From positions 7,887,001 to 7,951,000 of the forward strand of contig NC_046681.1 of NCBI RefSeq assembly GCF_009870125.1: a DNA stretch of 64,000 nucleotides, given 5' to 3'. The DNA comes from Drosophila pseudoobscura. Lineage: Eukaryota > Arthropoda > Insecta > Diptera > Drosophilidae. The translations under genes were made by a program, and so were the position numbers. Below the pieces are notes generated by a model that had not been told where the DNA came from, searched no databases, and was given only the letters and a program-made list of their open reading frames with translations. This document shows positions 23,501 through 36,236 of this stretch, one piece after another (position 1 is the stretch's first letter; each line of letters starts with the position of its first letter).

Positions 23501-26500
23501 CGCGCTTCTCCTTGAAGAACTGCCGCGACGTCACCCAGAACATCAGGACGAAGGCTGTCTTCACGATCAGCGGCACACATGGACGCATGTGGTTCTCGAT
23601 GGGCCGCTCGAACCCAATCTGCTGCAGATTGATGCCCGCCGTCTGCAAGTAGATCATTCGATAGGATATCATTCGTATTGGATACTTTAAACTTACGGTG
23701 ACCTTCGTGGGAAGCTCGTTGTTGTTCAGGTCCATGCCGTATATGTACTGGGCCACCAGCAGCACCTCCGCGTAGAGCACGATGAACGGACTGGACCGCA
23801 TCATCGCCTTCCGCTGGTTGGGGATCATCCACAGCACATTGGCCCACAGCAGGAGGACGAACGTCAGCCAACTGTGGTATACTATGGACCAGGCCTAAAG
23901 AAGAACAGAAATACAAAATTTCTTTACAAAGGCCAACAGCATAGACAGCATAAATAGCCCCTGTTCTTTCAACTTGTGGGTTCTATTCGCTATTGATCAG
24001 TTTATTTATCAAGCGGTGGGTTATCCTTGATCCCTTTGCTCCCAGTAGAATATAGAATTATAGCTATAGTTTTGTAATAGACTTACCATCATTAGAATAT
24101 TGGTGAATATATAGCTGTTCTGGTAGATAAAGCCACCCACACTGACAAAGCCATACGATATCTGATCCAGTATCGAGGTGGTCGTGTTCTCCTGCTCCGA
24201 TCGCTGCTCCAGCGAATCCAGCGGTATTTCATTGCCGCGTTGAGTGCCGCCCATTGCCACCGAAGATCCGCTCTCCAGGGGCTGGGCTGTGCGCCCCTTC
24301 CGAGTACTCTGACGCACCAGCTGCACAGAATGATTAGCGAATTAGTTTGGAATTGCACTGTGTGCCCGTGTAGACGTACAATTGAGGAGATATTTCGATT
24401 ACTATACATATAGGGTAAGTATTGTATGTACATACAGAGAGATACTAGAGTTCTAGGGCAGCTACGGGTGATAGGAGGTCACTAGATCTGGGTGAGAGTT
24501 GCTATTGATTGATTTACGGTGCTGTATGGCCCAGAACAGACAGAACAGCTACACACAGTCTCACACACTTACGCGGTTAGTTTCGGGTTAAGGACGAGTA
24601 CGAGTATGACTTGGGGATTACTAAGGTATTAGTACAATCGAATACTATAGAATATAGATGTTAGACGAGAACATTTTTACATCAACAAATGACAGGAGCG
24701 GAAACCAAAAGATAGATATATAGATACAGAGTCTAGCTTTAGTCTAATGATTAGGTTAGGTTAGCGAGTAGAGTATTTGGCGAATAGTGGAGTTAGTTTA
24801 CGTACAGGCGTCGTCTCAGTCGGTTCATTCAACGCTGCGCGCTGATCACGGCGCAGAGAAACCTAAAGCGGAAGTAATAAAAGAGAGAGCATAAACAAAA
24901 ATCAAAAGAAAACCAAAACATAAAGGAAAATTCGGGAAAAAGCGCAAAACAAATTGTAAAATTTCGGCAAAAGGCATACAGATTTACATTCATATTTATA
25001 GCGAACGTCATCTCAAGATTTGTTGAGGTCTTTGGGTTATCTTTGGGTTACAGCACAGACACAACATTCAGTTGAGTTAGTTTTCGCACACATATGGTAC
25101 AGATAGCCAGTAGATTAAAGTAAAGCTTGTTGAATTGACAATTAAACTGCTCCATTCGCTAATCGGGTTCAGGCGGTTTTCTTTTGAGAATGTCTCCAAG
25201 CCCACAGTTTAAGTTTTAAAAACGAGGGGGAACGTTGTGAGTTGCTGCGGACACCGCAACTCTACGGTTATACCCGATACTAAGTCAGTATGGCTCTCCT
25301 CCGGCAGACGCCGCTAATATTTAACGACACGACAAAGAGTGCGTGCGAGAGAGACAGAAAATCAGTTTGAGCGTGACGTCGGGCGCTGCGTAGCCACTGC
25401 AAATTGATTTGTTCCTTTTGGCTATAAAAATGATCTGATCTGATCCAGATTCAGCAATCTAATAGATATGGTCATTATCTATGATTCTGCGTTTTTAGTT
25501 TTCTCGAATGTGGATGCAACAGATTTTCGTCCTTTGTGGGGGCGGATGGGGGTATGGCGAAATTCTGAGATATACGTTTTATAGTGACACTTTAAAGGAG
25601 TGTGTGTACCAAATTTGGTTACTCTAGCCTTAATAGTCTCTGAGATTTGTGGTTGCCTCAGATTTTCGTCCTTTGCGGGGGCGGAAGGGGGTGTGGCGAA
25701 ATTTGGACATGAAACGGTCAAGGTCCGATATCACAGGAGTGTGGATACCAAATTTGGTTGCTCTGGCTCTTATAGGTTCTGAGATCCTTGAACTCATATT
25801 TTGCAATTGGCAAAACCGACCATGAATCCAGTGTGTTAGAGTGAGACAGAGCGAGAAAGAGTGAAATTGTTTTCGTGATTCTGGCTGTAATAATTATACG
25901 ATCTGGTTCAGATTTTGCACTCTAGAAGATATAGTCATCTTCTACGATTCTGCGTTTTTAGTTTTCTCGTATCTTTAAAATTGTGCATGCCACAGATTTT
26001 CGCCCTTTGTGGGGGCGGAAGTGGGCGGGGCAAAGCTTTGAAATATTTTTGGAGCAGTGACATATCACAGAAGTCTGGATCCAAAACATCGTTGCTCTAG
26101 CTCTTATAGTCTTTGAGCATTAGGCGCTGAAGGGGACGGACAGACGGACGGACGGACAGACGGACAGACGGACGGACGGACAGACAGACAGGGCTCAATC
26201 GACTCGGCTATTGATGCTGATCAAGAATATATATACTTTATAGGGTCGGAAACGATTCCTTCTGGACGTTACACACATCCATTTTCACCACAAATCTAAT
26301 ATACCCCAATACTCATTTTGAGTATCGGGTATAAAAACTAGGTTCCTTGTTCCACTAGCGCACAATCGGGCACATTCCTCGAATGGTTATATTTTTAAAA
26401 GAACGACCTCCCAGTGGAACCAAAGTGAATCTGCTGGAGCTGTGATATCTTTTTCAGCAATTTACTAGGATTGGGTCGTAAATAAACTAGTTTCCACAAC

Positions 26501-29294
26501 CTGATAGATTTGAATTAATTTCAATATCGGGAAATCTACGAGAGTGTACAATCAATGCACATCTCAAGCGTCAAATGTTTAACAAATAACTTGCAGCGTC
26601 TTCGGATAAACCGCTTCTGAACAGCCTTTTGCTCTTTAAGTAATTTCCCATAACAATTACAGTTATTTTCTTTTCTGGGAATGCACAAGACACTTTATCC
26701 TCTGATATTGATATATTTACTATCTATTCTGCCAATCCTTGAGTGCTCCACATTCGCACAACAGAAACCCGAATCGAAACAGGAAAACCGCAATACCCCA
26801 ATACCCCAAACCTAATCCCAATCCCCTCTGGTATCAATCCGCTCGCTTACACTCAGACGCTGTGTTCGATTTGCGGTGGAGGTGGTGGCGGTGCTGGATC
26901 CTGCGCCGGGACCCGAGCTGTCCTTGCGACTGCTGCCCCGCGAGGCCTGTGAGGTGCGGAGCGTCAGCTGGCGGCTTGCTTTGTTGCCGGTGTTGTTGAG
27001 GCTGCTGCTGTTGCAGTCAAGCTGCTGCCCAAAGGCGGTGGCAGGCTTTGCCTCCAGCTGCGAGGCGGTGGTCGAGTGGTACAGTGGTTCGGTTTCGAGT
27101 GGAGTTTTCGTGTGGTGTGTGGTGTGTGGTGTGTAGTGGTGTGGTGTGGTTAGTGACGAGTTTGTTGTTAAGAATGTTTAGTGTAGATTTTTGTTTGCGT
27201 GCAGGGAAAGTGTGTTACGGGGTTGGAGATTGAGCAGATTGTCCGAATGTAAATGGCAGCGGGAGAAGAGCGGAAAATCAGAGCAAAGAGTTGGTAACTA
27301 GATTTGTGTTAGTGGCCCCAGGCCGTAGTAGGAGCTGTTGCTCTTTATCCATCGAAAGGAATGCTAGTGGTCCCCCAGCTGGAACTTGGACACTCACCCT
27401 GGGCTTGATCAGATGCTTGGTGGTCAGAGCCAAAGCGAAGTAGGCAAAGAACAGGGCAAACGGGTTCAGGTACGAGTCCAGGTAGAGGGTATTATTGTAC
27501 AGGAGGACCCGTATATCCGGCGAGCAGTAGGATTCAATGAGCGGCTCCAGACCAATCAGACTGTGGACCAAAGGCAGCGGCAGATGAGTTGCAAGTTCAC
27601 GGAGAAACCTCTCCATTCACTTACCGCGCCGTCAGACTGGTGTGATTGAGGTGGCCCTGCATCCAGGGCGTCTGGTAGGACACAATGGACAGCGAGTGGA
27701 GCACAAGGACGACCATTACGCAGCGCAACAGCAAGGCGAAGCCACTGCAAAGAGGTGTGAAAACGTAAAGGTAAAATGAGAAAAGTCCGTCCGTGCGTCC
27801 GTGCGTCCGTGGGTCCGTGTGTTCGTCCGAAATTGATTGTGGCACGCACCGTTGCAGCGTCCGGCAGGTTGCCCAGTAAGTGCCGGCCAGCAGGAAGATG
27901 AGAAAATAGAATCCACCCGGCACCGAGGGACGCAGCGCGGCCGCAAAGAACAGCGTGGCAAGGCAGAAGAGAGGCGCTGTAGATGCAAAGATAGAAAAGT
28001 GTGAAACGATAAAGTATTTTCTCTGAAATTGATAGTTGTAAATGGGAATCTGAAACCACTTTGATTGCATTTCTTTTGCAATTCGTACGAATTCTGTTAA
28101 ATACAAGTATAATGGATAGCTCTCAGCTCTCCACCGCTGATTAAAGTTCATAAAGATACTCTTATTCCACTCTTATCAGAACTCTTCTAATTCTGAATCC
28201 ACAACCGTATAGAATCAGTCTGACTTGTTGAACCGCAGTTCCCAATATATCCACTAGACTCTTTGCACCATTATTATCGAATTGTGATTCCATATACTCC
28301 AGCTCCGCTCGGTTGAACGTGTAGTCATTGCCCTTCAACATGCTAGTAAATGGTTGCCTATCTAAATAATCATTCATCTTTAGGGCCCCATTATATTCTA
28401 CATCTGAGTGGGAATCAAAGAAGGTTTCACTTCGAAATTAGTGACTCATTGCATGGTCTATGGGATCCGGTTACAGGATCTTCTTCCTGGTTACAGGTTC
28501 ACATTCCGATTTACTCACAGATCTTGATCAATCCCTCGAAGTGGATATGCTGACTGATCATGGAGACCCGCTTCCGCAGCTGCTGCTGCTGCTGCTGCAG
28601 TGGCGTCGTTGCCGTGGCCTGTTGCACATCTCCGCCATTGGCATCTGTGGGGCAGGGGGGCTGGGTCGACTGAGCGTGGTCCGCGGACTGGGCCTCGATC
28701 AGCTCGCCGTTCTCCAGCTGCTCGGCGGTGATGGGCTGTACGGCCAGTCGCTTCACGGTGAGGTAGGAGCCAAGGGAGGTGGCAAACACCAGGACCTCCG
28801 GGGCCAGCCACTCAATGATGGCCAGGGGCCTGAATGGGAGAGAGCGGGATGAGTGATATATGTGGGCTTGAATCTCAGGGGCTACCCACTTCAGATCGAT
28901 GAAGCTCACGAAGCCTATGTGCCTAAGCAGGCGCTCGCTGAAGGAGCAGTTGTAGATGGGCAGCGCTGTGCTGACGGCCACTATCTGGAGGGCGATGTGC
29001 CCCAGCAGGACTAGAGTGCTCAGCGACAGCAGAATGATGAAGAAGGCGGTGACTGATCCCTTGAAGTTGCGTCGCGTGGCCAGGGGCACAAACGGTGACA
29101 TGAAGAACATGAGAAGGTACACAAATGATATGCCCACCGGTCGCATCAGCGAAGCTACGAGAACAACAAAATGGTGATGTCAGTCTGGATCGTGGGATTA
29201 CAAATATATATATTAAAGATCGTTACTCACCCAGAACCAGCACCGCCGGAACGACGACGCGCTGCAGCACCATGCACGCATAGCTGAAGGCCAT
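11521..29294 (-). CDS. Piezo: Piezo mechanosensitive cation channel
   Basis: Trimeric stretch-gated plasma-membrane channel. Thirty-two exons join in one frame (3,181 residues if all are used); ends run 29294-29231, 29154-28890, 28829-28519, 27976-27850, 27744-27625, 27560-27398, 27057-26851, 24862-24806, 24320-24087, 23894-23697, 23642-23086, 23026-22387, 22317-21825, 21757-20953, 20882-20725, 20564-19599, 18657-18592, 18311-18166, 18003-17731, 17399-17031, 16966-16890, 16486-16199, 15546-15511, 15241-15085, 14712-14386, 14325-13955, 13900-13754, 13698-13554, 13484-12551, 12492-11988, 11926-11785, 11718-11521. The N-terminal half is multi-membrane blade repeats. Near the C terminus come the anchor ([16 protein letters not shown]), outer helix ([19 protein letters not shown]), a cap with many N-glycosylation sequons, inner helix ([16 protein letters not shown]) and the CTD ([24 protein letters not shown]). 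Exons at 26.9, 24.8, 16.3 and 15.5 kb look optional. Confidence 0.95.
15511..15546 (-). other. Optional in-frame Piezo microexon, 12 aa
   Basis: A 36-base exon flanked by TTAG and GTAAGT would add [12 protein letters not shown] plus the first part of a Gly codon within the disordered linker. Flanking exons join in frame without it. The RKQS site resembles a basophilic kinase target. Confidence 0.6.
16199..16486 (-). other. Optional Thr/Pro-rich Piezo exon, 96 aa
   Basis: A 288-base exon (multiple of three) encodes a low-complexity segment rich in Thr, Pro and Gln ([20 protein letters not shown]), ending [16 protein letters not shown]. It can be skipped without frame change. The acceptor (CACGCCAG) has a weak pyrimidine tract, consistent with regulated use. 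Confidence 0.55.
18775..18794. repeat. Near-perfect 9-bp inverted repeat (hairpin) in a Piezo intron
   Basis: Arms ATCCTCGGC and GCCGAGGAT are separated by only CA. It is GC-rich within an otherwise AT-rich intron, about 55 bases downstream on the + strand of a short AAAACGAGG run that resembles the start of the INE-1-like copies. It could be a relic of a Helitron-type subterminal hairpin. Confidence 0.6.
18800..19500. other. AT-rich Piezo intron stretch
   Basis: Intronic DNA between Piezo exons ending at 19,599 and starting at 18,657. It contains three spaced copies of GATTCCATATCAT (one with a single change) at 18963, 19054 and 19133, and nothing coding. Confidence 0.5.
24806..24862 (-). 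other. Optional in-frame Piezo exon, 19 aa
   Basis: A 57-base phase-0 exon (acceptor TTTAG, donor GTACGT) encodes [19 protein letters not shown]. Basic and polar, with no membrane segment, so likely a regulated cytosolic linker. The INE-1-like element lies in the intron just upstream in the transcript. Confidence 0.6.
25219..26334 (-). mobile_element. INE-1/DINE-1-like non-autonomous Helitron-type element
   Basis: About 1.1 kb within a Piezo intron. The right end carries the conserved block seen in INE-1 (DNAREP1): a (CGGACGGACAGA)-type microsatellite, then ACTCGGCTATTGATGCTGAT, then the TTATAGGGTCGGAAACG run and GAGTATCGGGTATAAAA. That order is the reverse complement of the INE-1 consensus as I recall it, hence the minus strand. 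The left end has AAAACGAGGGGGAACG, a GAGTTGC...GCAACTC hairpin, and TTATACCCGATACT (25268-25281), which is a perfect 14-bp inverted copy of 26321-26334. Three internal direct repeats contain CAGATTTTCG then CCTTTG.GGGGGCGGA (around 25520, 25660, 25995). No protein is encoded. Confidence 0.75.
26105..26195. repeat. (GGACGGACAGA)n microsatellite inside the INE-1-like element
   Basis: A run of GGAC and AGAC tetranucleotides. Its position next to the conserved ACTCGGCTATTGATGCTGAT block is typical of INE-1 copies. Confidence 0.8.
26851..27057 (-). other. Optional in-frame Piezo exon, 69 aa cytosolic insert
   Basis: A 207-base exon with acceptor CGCAG and donor GTAAGC keeps frame (phase 0 at both ends). 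It encodes a Ser/Thr/Asn-rich insert ([18 protein letters not shown]) after residue 350, where low-complexity inserts are tolerated. Skipping it joins the neighbouring exons in frame. Confidence 0.65.
27785..27830. repeat. (GTGCGTCC)n microsatellite in a Piezo intron
   Basis: A short CCGTGCGT/GGGTCCGTGT run lies in the 105-base intron between the exons ending at 27,850 and starting at 27,744. It takes up much of that intron, so length changes here would alter intron size directly. Confidence 0.6.
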
Positions 29295-32200
29295 CTTGGA
29301 TGGATATGGATATGGGCCTGGATGCTCCACTCTCCCACTCCCGCGTGGCGCTCACGTAGCTGCTGCTCCTCCTGGCAGACGACTCATTCATAAAAGTTTC
29401 CGCTTCGATTGCAATTTGTGTGCCACAAGCAGTGCAGGGCAGCTGGAAGCACAAAAAGGCGAAGGATGGAGGATAAATAGATTGGAAATTAAAGTTAAAG
29501 CTGCGCCAAACTCCTGCTCCTCCTCCTCCCACCAACTTTTCGCCGCCAAAGTTGTTAGTCCTTAATTAAGCTTACTCGAAAAAAGCAATTTACGGATATA
29601 AACATTGACACACTTTTAATTAGCACTGGAAAAACGAGCACTGAAAAGTAATGAAATCAAACTCTGACTCTTCCCCCACTCGGTCCACAGTGTCCCCCTC
29701 CCCCCCCAATGGGGTTATGGGGTTATGGTGTTATGGTGTGGGCGTGGCAACTGGTAGCGCCGCACGCTATACTTCCTTGGGTTGGGTTAGTTTCAATTTA
29801 GCCTATCCGCCTTTCCGCTTTTCCGTATTTTCCTGCTGCAAGGAGTGGCTTTAAGGCGATAAGAGAGGGAGAGAGGGAGAGTGGAGAAGAGGGCGTCGGC
29901 ACCGTTGGACAAGTTGGCTTATGGATAAATGTGTAATTCACATTCAATGGCACATAATGTGGCATTTATTCGAATTCAGTTTAAGCTAATGGTCTAGAAA
30001 TCGTTGGGGCCAAAGGAAAGGAAACAATAGCGAACGTTTAGGGAGAACGGAAATCGAATACTGATAAACGATGAAAACTAAAGGCACTTCGACACCACTA
30101 AGGCGTTTAAAATCTCTTTTTTAATCAAATTTAATAAGCTTTTCTACATTTCTACATCTCAACAGATCACTCGGACTCGATCTGGGACAACAGGGATCTT
30201 CCACATAATCCTACATCGGGAATAAAAAAAAACTATGAAAAGCCACAGAATACAATTTCCTGTACTCTTGAGTCCCTATATGACACAAGACCATCCTGAA
30301 GTTAATCTGGATCTGGAATCCAATTCTGGGACAAGGCAAGCAGCTGCAACTCCAGCAGGAGTTCTCTGTGGGAGTGTTCTCTGAGGCAAGAAAATTTACA
30401 ATGAGATCCAAAAGTTCTAAGTAGTTTTACTTTTCCTTCTACTTATGTACATATGTTTTGCCTGGTATCTATGTCATAGGTAAAATACAATACCCATTTT
30501 CATAGTAAGCTCTGAAGGCGGACTTCTGATCTAATCCGCACATACTCGACTCGTATTCAAGGGTATTACTAATGCAAAATATAACAAAAAGCAACAAACT
30601 CGAAAATACAAAAAAAAAACTGCTAATTTCGCGCACAACAGCCAACAACAACACACACAGAAAAAAGATCAGCAGTAATGACGTAATTTGGCATGAACAA
30701 AACTTTTTAATTCTTCCTCTCTTTGCCAAAAACAAGGCACAGAACAGAGGGCAAAGAGTGTACGGAGAGAGAGAGAGACAGAGAGCGTGGGAGAGGAAAA
30801 GAAAGCATGCGAAAATATTATGCCTCCAACGGAAAACACATCCGGACGGAATGTGGGCTAATAAGAGACAGGAGATGCTTGCCAGTATGCCAGAAAGGGA
30901 GAGCTGAGAGCTATGGAATGATAGACGGACAGACGGACGGACAGCTGTGCCACTGAGGCCGACAGCCTCAAGTGGGGCCGGCCACACCTACCCCACAAAA
31001 CACAGCATCCTCCTTCCCACTCAATCCCCGTCTCCCTCCTCTGGCAAAGCAAAACAAGAGCACGACGAGGGCGCAGCTTTGCATACACTTCCTGATCCTT
31101 CGGGCAGGGAAACGTTGCAGTCATGTGGATAAAATTACTATATCCCCCCAACGGGTATATGTACATCCGCCCGATAGCAGAGCCTCCTAATGACGATAAC
31201 AAAAAAATAGTAGAAGTGGGAGCATCAGGAAAGGAAAGTACTTTACTATTTTGTAGAACAGTAAATGCTTGTCGGGGCAGATGTCGAATGGCGTAATAAT
31301 GCTGATGGAAACGCCTCTGTATTGTATGGGAATTTAATGCACAGTGCCCCTTACAGTGCCTACAGGGGAAATAAAAGGCCAATAAAAGCCACATAGATGA
31401 CGAAGTCACAGATTGCACAGAATATATGTCTTCTTTTCTTCTCTTTATTTATTATATTATATGAATAATACGAAATATATTTACTGGAGCTTCCCTCCAG
31501 AGCCCGGCGTACGTCCCAGCTCCGTCGGAGCCCCCGCCACGAGACACGTGTTGATTCTGCGGCTCAGTTACGCAGTACCCCCGGCCATCCCCCGTTGCCT
31601 ATGAATATGAAATGGCCAGAAGAAGAGACACAAGGGGTTTAACCCGCGTGTCGCTTGCCACTAATTCATGGGCCATGCACGCATCGGTAATGGCTGCTGC
31701 CTGGCATTATAATTTGGATTGTCTATCGAAATATGGATACAATATGCACATATGTCCGACGGGGGGCTCTGCAGCTGTTGTCTGACAGCCATATGGGGTC
31801 GACTCTGAGAGGGGCAAGAACTGGGGGAACAGCTCTTGGCGGCCTGTTGCTGCTGCTACTTATTTTGTGTTCCATTTCGATTTCGATTTGGGTTTCCATT
31901 TGACTCCAAGTGTTTATTGTCTCTGCATTTGTTCCATCAAGTAGCATTTGCTTTTCTTGCGTTAACTTGGCACACATTATCGTGTTTGTATTCGTTCTCG
32001 TATTCGACTTCAATGCCGTCGTCTCTGGGTTCCATTGGTTCCATCATATTGCAAATTTCAATGTTGCCATTGTTGTCATGGTTATTGCAAATGAAACGCA
32101 TGTTCTGGCACTTGAAAATAAACATTACCATTTGCTGCGATAGACGACAAGCAGCTGATGGTTGAAAATTTACTGGGTGTGGTCCATGGGGCACATACAT

Positions 32201-35200
32201 GGAATGTGTCGTGGGAATTGTGATCATCTTGACTAGATATTGCATACTCCATACACTCGATTATCGATAGGGAAAACAAAATGCACAATTTTAATTAGTA
32301 AATTCCTGAATGGAATGAAATTTCCCATTCAAATCGAAGCATTCTTTCGTTTAGAAGGTTTTTCTGCTCTGCCATAACCATTACCATATCTGGTTTGACT
32401 GTCAACTATCGTATAACTAACGTATCGTAGTGCTGTTGATACAAGTAAAAGTCCTCCCCTTGACTTTCTCGAAGTTTCTGTGATCTAAATGAATTGCCCG
32501 ATCTTAATCGCCTTACATGAATATTAAAATAGAGCTTCTTGAAGAGAGAACTCAATTCCAAGTTTGCTATCATCTCATTCCCCCGCTACGTTCATTAGCA
32601 GCTTCATTGCCACGTCTGGCGGCTGGCTGGCACTTGAACTTTGTCCGGGCGTTGCCATCTCCGGACACTGCCCCATTCCACAGACAACTCTTGCAATTAT
32701 ACACACTACTAGAAGTCGTCTTTGCAGTTTTATTTTCTTGAGGCATAACGTTGACAAAGTCACCCACTCTCTGGCCACCCCTCTCTTAGCCGCATGTTCC
32801 ACCGCGTGTTCGTTGACCATTCATTTTACATTAATTACAAATGGCCAACGAGTTAGCCGAGCTTTTGCTCCGACAACCCCAGATTCCATTCTTAGCCTCC
32901 ACTCTTTTCAGTGTCCACTTGTGGACTTCGTTTCTATGCCCCGTACTCGGGGAGTGCAAGGGTGTATTGGCTTTCCGGAAAGGGAGTCCCGACTTTCACG
33001 ACTTCCTTTCCATGAGGTATACATTGATAAAATACGGCTAGAAGGTATGCTGCAGTCGGAATGCTCTGCAATGCTCTACAACCACGTAATCTGTATGATG
33101 TGTGTGCATGTCACACGCTTTGCTTGCTAGTCTACTCTTTTTGTACTCCAGCACTGCTGGTGACATCACACCCTCCGTCGTTGGATGACTGTCAATGTCA
33201 ATACTTGGCCAATTGTTAGCCCCTTGGGGAAGGGAAGCCCGCGCCCCATTTAATGCTTTAAAAATACAAAAAATAAACTCAAAAGCAAAGCAAAACATAA
33301 CATAATAATTGCTCGAAAGCACGCAGTACTAAAAATATTGAGAACGAGGAAAATGATGAAAACATTTCATTTGACATTCTTCGTGTGCGTTTGACAGAAA
33401 AGCTCAACGATAAAGAGCAGGCAGGCAGCGGAAAACTTCACATGCAATTTTCCTACAAAATTGTGCTGAAAAAGAGCTGGAAAGTGGCTCGAACGAGAGT
33501 ATTGCGACTAGGAGATACCCGCTAAAAACGAATTTCGGCGCTAACACATTCATTTCTCTATTGGAACCTTTTATTTTCACTGGTTAATTTTTATAAGTAA
33601 ACCCCGTGAAATTATGCTCTTTAAAAATTCTACTTGCAGACCCATCTTTCTTTTTTACATACCAAAACAAATTATTGCGATATCTGTCATCAGTTCGGCG
33701 CTAAAATTCTTTAAATTTGGCTGGTTTTCGGTACCTGCTTGGGTACAGTGACTGATAATGAGCTAAGACAGTCATATGTTGACGGTGGTTCATTGACCTC
33801 TGGCCAACAATCTCGCAGCTCTAACATTTTAAAAGTCAATGAAGTCTCTTAGTAATAGAATTCTAGGTCTTGCAAGTCAATGCACTGTAAAATCCAATTT
33901 GTGAAGGAATCGCTCCGTAGCCATTAATCCAAACTCAATCCCCAGAACTCTAGTATAACCAATATAAGTTCCGTTTACAATGGAGACAGTAACAAAGGAC
34001 ACGCAAGGGGAGCATACATACATATCTGCTATCCTATCGATGAACAATTTTCTAGAGTCTCGGGGCCACATATATGTATGTAACTTCCCTTAAATGCGAA
34101 TAATTACCCTTTTGGGGGTGAGCTCCAAGGTAGACATATCCATCGCTCTACATACACACATTCTCATGGCCCCTGTGCACTTCGATATAATCTTCGAGAG
34201 GTGTTTACTAGTTCATACTGGGTGAAGGCCATGCCGAGATACTCGTACTGATAAGAACGATGCTTACTAGGAGGCACTTAAAAAGTAAACGTGGTAAATG
34301 CTCGTAGCTAACAACACAATGAACAATCTCGAAACATAAGAACATGTATGGGGTAATGTCACATTAATTGAGAGAATAATTAAATGCTGAAATGGAATTA
34401 AATCAGACCAGATTATATTAAAGAGGAAAATCATATTGAAGACTCTTCTGAGTGCCTTTTGGTCATTTGTTTGTGCCTGAATTGACTAAGAGATTGTTCT
34501 CAGTTTATGATCTTCTGGAGGCTGTGTATACCTTTTTCTTATGTGCCTTGTCTCCGTTTCTTAACTGGCTGTTGTTCCTATCGGAAGTTCAATGAGTAAT
34601 CGCGAGAGACTCTGGAGAGTCACAAAAAATATGATTGAGAACCAGAACATATGAAATGCAGAAACTTGCCACCGGGCAACGTTATGTCGAGGAAGTAGCT
34701 GACATTTTACACGCCTCTTTTCATGTGAAACGTTCCGATCAGCCCTCAAAATTTGTTTCCACAGAAAAGGCGGTCAATGGCCCAAAGTTGAAAATGTCAC
34801 GAAATACTTTATGGCGTTGTAGCTGACAGAAATAAAATAGATCGGGTTTTCAGCCCGCATTAATCGAGCGAGGTCAATTGAATTACACAAATTGTCGTTA
34901 ATGTACAATAAATCCGACTGGCATTATTAATTGTATATGCACAGGGAGCTGTTTACCCCCATCTGGACGAGAAGTGGGTCACTGACAGTGACCCCCTCCG
35001 CCTCTTCCTACAGTTTGATTGGTCCTCCCCAAGTGGAGAGCATGGAAAGGGGCAGCAGCTTGCTTCAACAATTACGTATACGTAAATTTCACAAGGGAAA
35101 TTAATTTCAAAGTTGCAACCGCGCCACATATCACACAACCCGAGGCCCCCTTGCCCCCCACACACACACAGACACACTCACACGGGGGCTAATGGTCCAA

Positions 35201-35800
35201 CAAGCTGTGGCCAACGCCTTCGTTTCACTCAAAGTGACAGGAAGGGAAGGGCAGAGAAGCGGGGCGGGAAACACCAAAATGCATATTCGCCTCTGGTCTT
35301 GGCCTACATTTATCTTTTCGACCGAGCCCCCAACGATTCCCGCTGAGATGCACTGTGGAATTCACTCAGCACGAATTATTTATAGAACGACTCCACCGGT
35401 AGGCAATAGCTACAACAAATGGATATACTGTGTAGTGTATTGGGAACTTTGGCTCGAAATATGCTAATCGACACTTACGTGCATGTACGATTTTTCACCA
35501 GTGCATGAATACAATATACTAATTGTGGGACATATGTGTGTACACCGAAAAGCAGAAACTCAGCTTAAAAAACAATTGAATAAGTTTAGAATAGACTAAA
35601 AAAGTTTCCTCATGGTTCAGGGGCACAGGTCTTGAGGCAGGTGCTATAGAGGAGCTGTTTGCACTACAGTTTAAGTGGAGAACGAGAGTTCCTTTTGCTT
35701 CTCTATGACTTTCACTTTGTTAGAATATAGAGATGGATAAATGAAATAGAATATCCACAAATTTGTATTCCAAATTCGGTTCCAAGTGCTGGAACAATCC

Positions 35801-35870
35801 GGAATGGGCAGGAACGAGCAGGAACGAGCAGGAACGAGCAGGAACGAGCGGGGACGAGCAGGAACGAGTG
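35801..35870. repeat. 10-bp tandem repeat GGAACGAGCA
   Basis: Seven consecutive 10-base units, the first and last ones slightly diverged. It stops about 20 bases before the left end of the INE-1-like copy at 35,894. Confidence 0.85.
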
Positions 35871-35893
35871 GCAACGAAAGAGTCGCGGCTCTA

Positions 35894-36236
35894 TTTTTAT
35901 ACCCGATATGTAGGAGTATGTGTGAGCTTTTTTTATATCTGTCTCCATTCTCACAAGAATACCAGCCGTTTTATCCCACTCTCTCGCCAGAGCTGGCACA
36001 CTGCACGAGGAAACAACCTTGATTCATCAAGGATTACAGGAGGAGATTACAGGAGTCCGTACTCTGAGAACTAGTCGTCAAACAAGACGGAAGGACAGGC
36101 GATCAGGGGTATTGATGCTGAGCAAGAATATATCTACTTTATGGAGTTGGAAACGCTTCCTTCGGGGTGTTGCACTCATCCAGTGCACCACAAATCGCAT
36201 ATAGCCCTGTACGCTTCAAGTACCGGGTATAAAAAC
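35894..36236 (-). mobile_element. Short INE-1-like copy
   Basis: TTTTTATACCCGATA at its left end is inverted at its right end (TACCGGGTATAAAAA, one mismatch). Between them lie ATTGATGCTGAGCAAGAATA, a TACTTTATGG run and AACGCTTCCTTC, in the same order as the larger copy at 25.2-26.3 kb. It is shorter and lacks the internal direct repeats. Confidence 0.7.

Noticed and set aside
28162-28377. 71-codon minus-strand ORF inside a Piezo intron
   Set aside because: It has no acceptor/donor pair that would join it to neighbouring Piezo exons, which already join in phase without it, and no family motif.
30858-31418. 186-codon minus-strand ORF
   Set aside because: Low-complexity, Cys/Ser/Leu-rich translation with no motif and no splice or promoter support; likely chance.
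32564-33130. 188-codon plus-strand ORF
   Set aside because: No recognisable domain or coding bias; overlapped by equally long ORFs in other frames.
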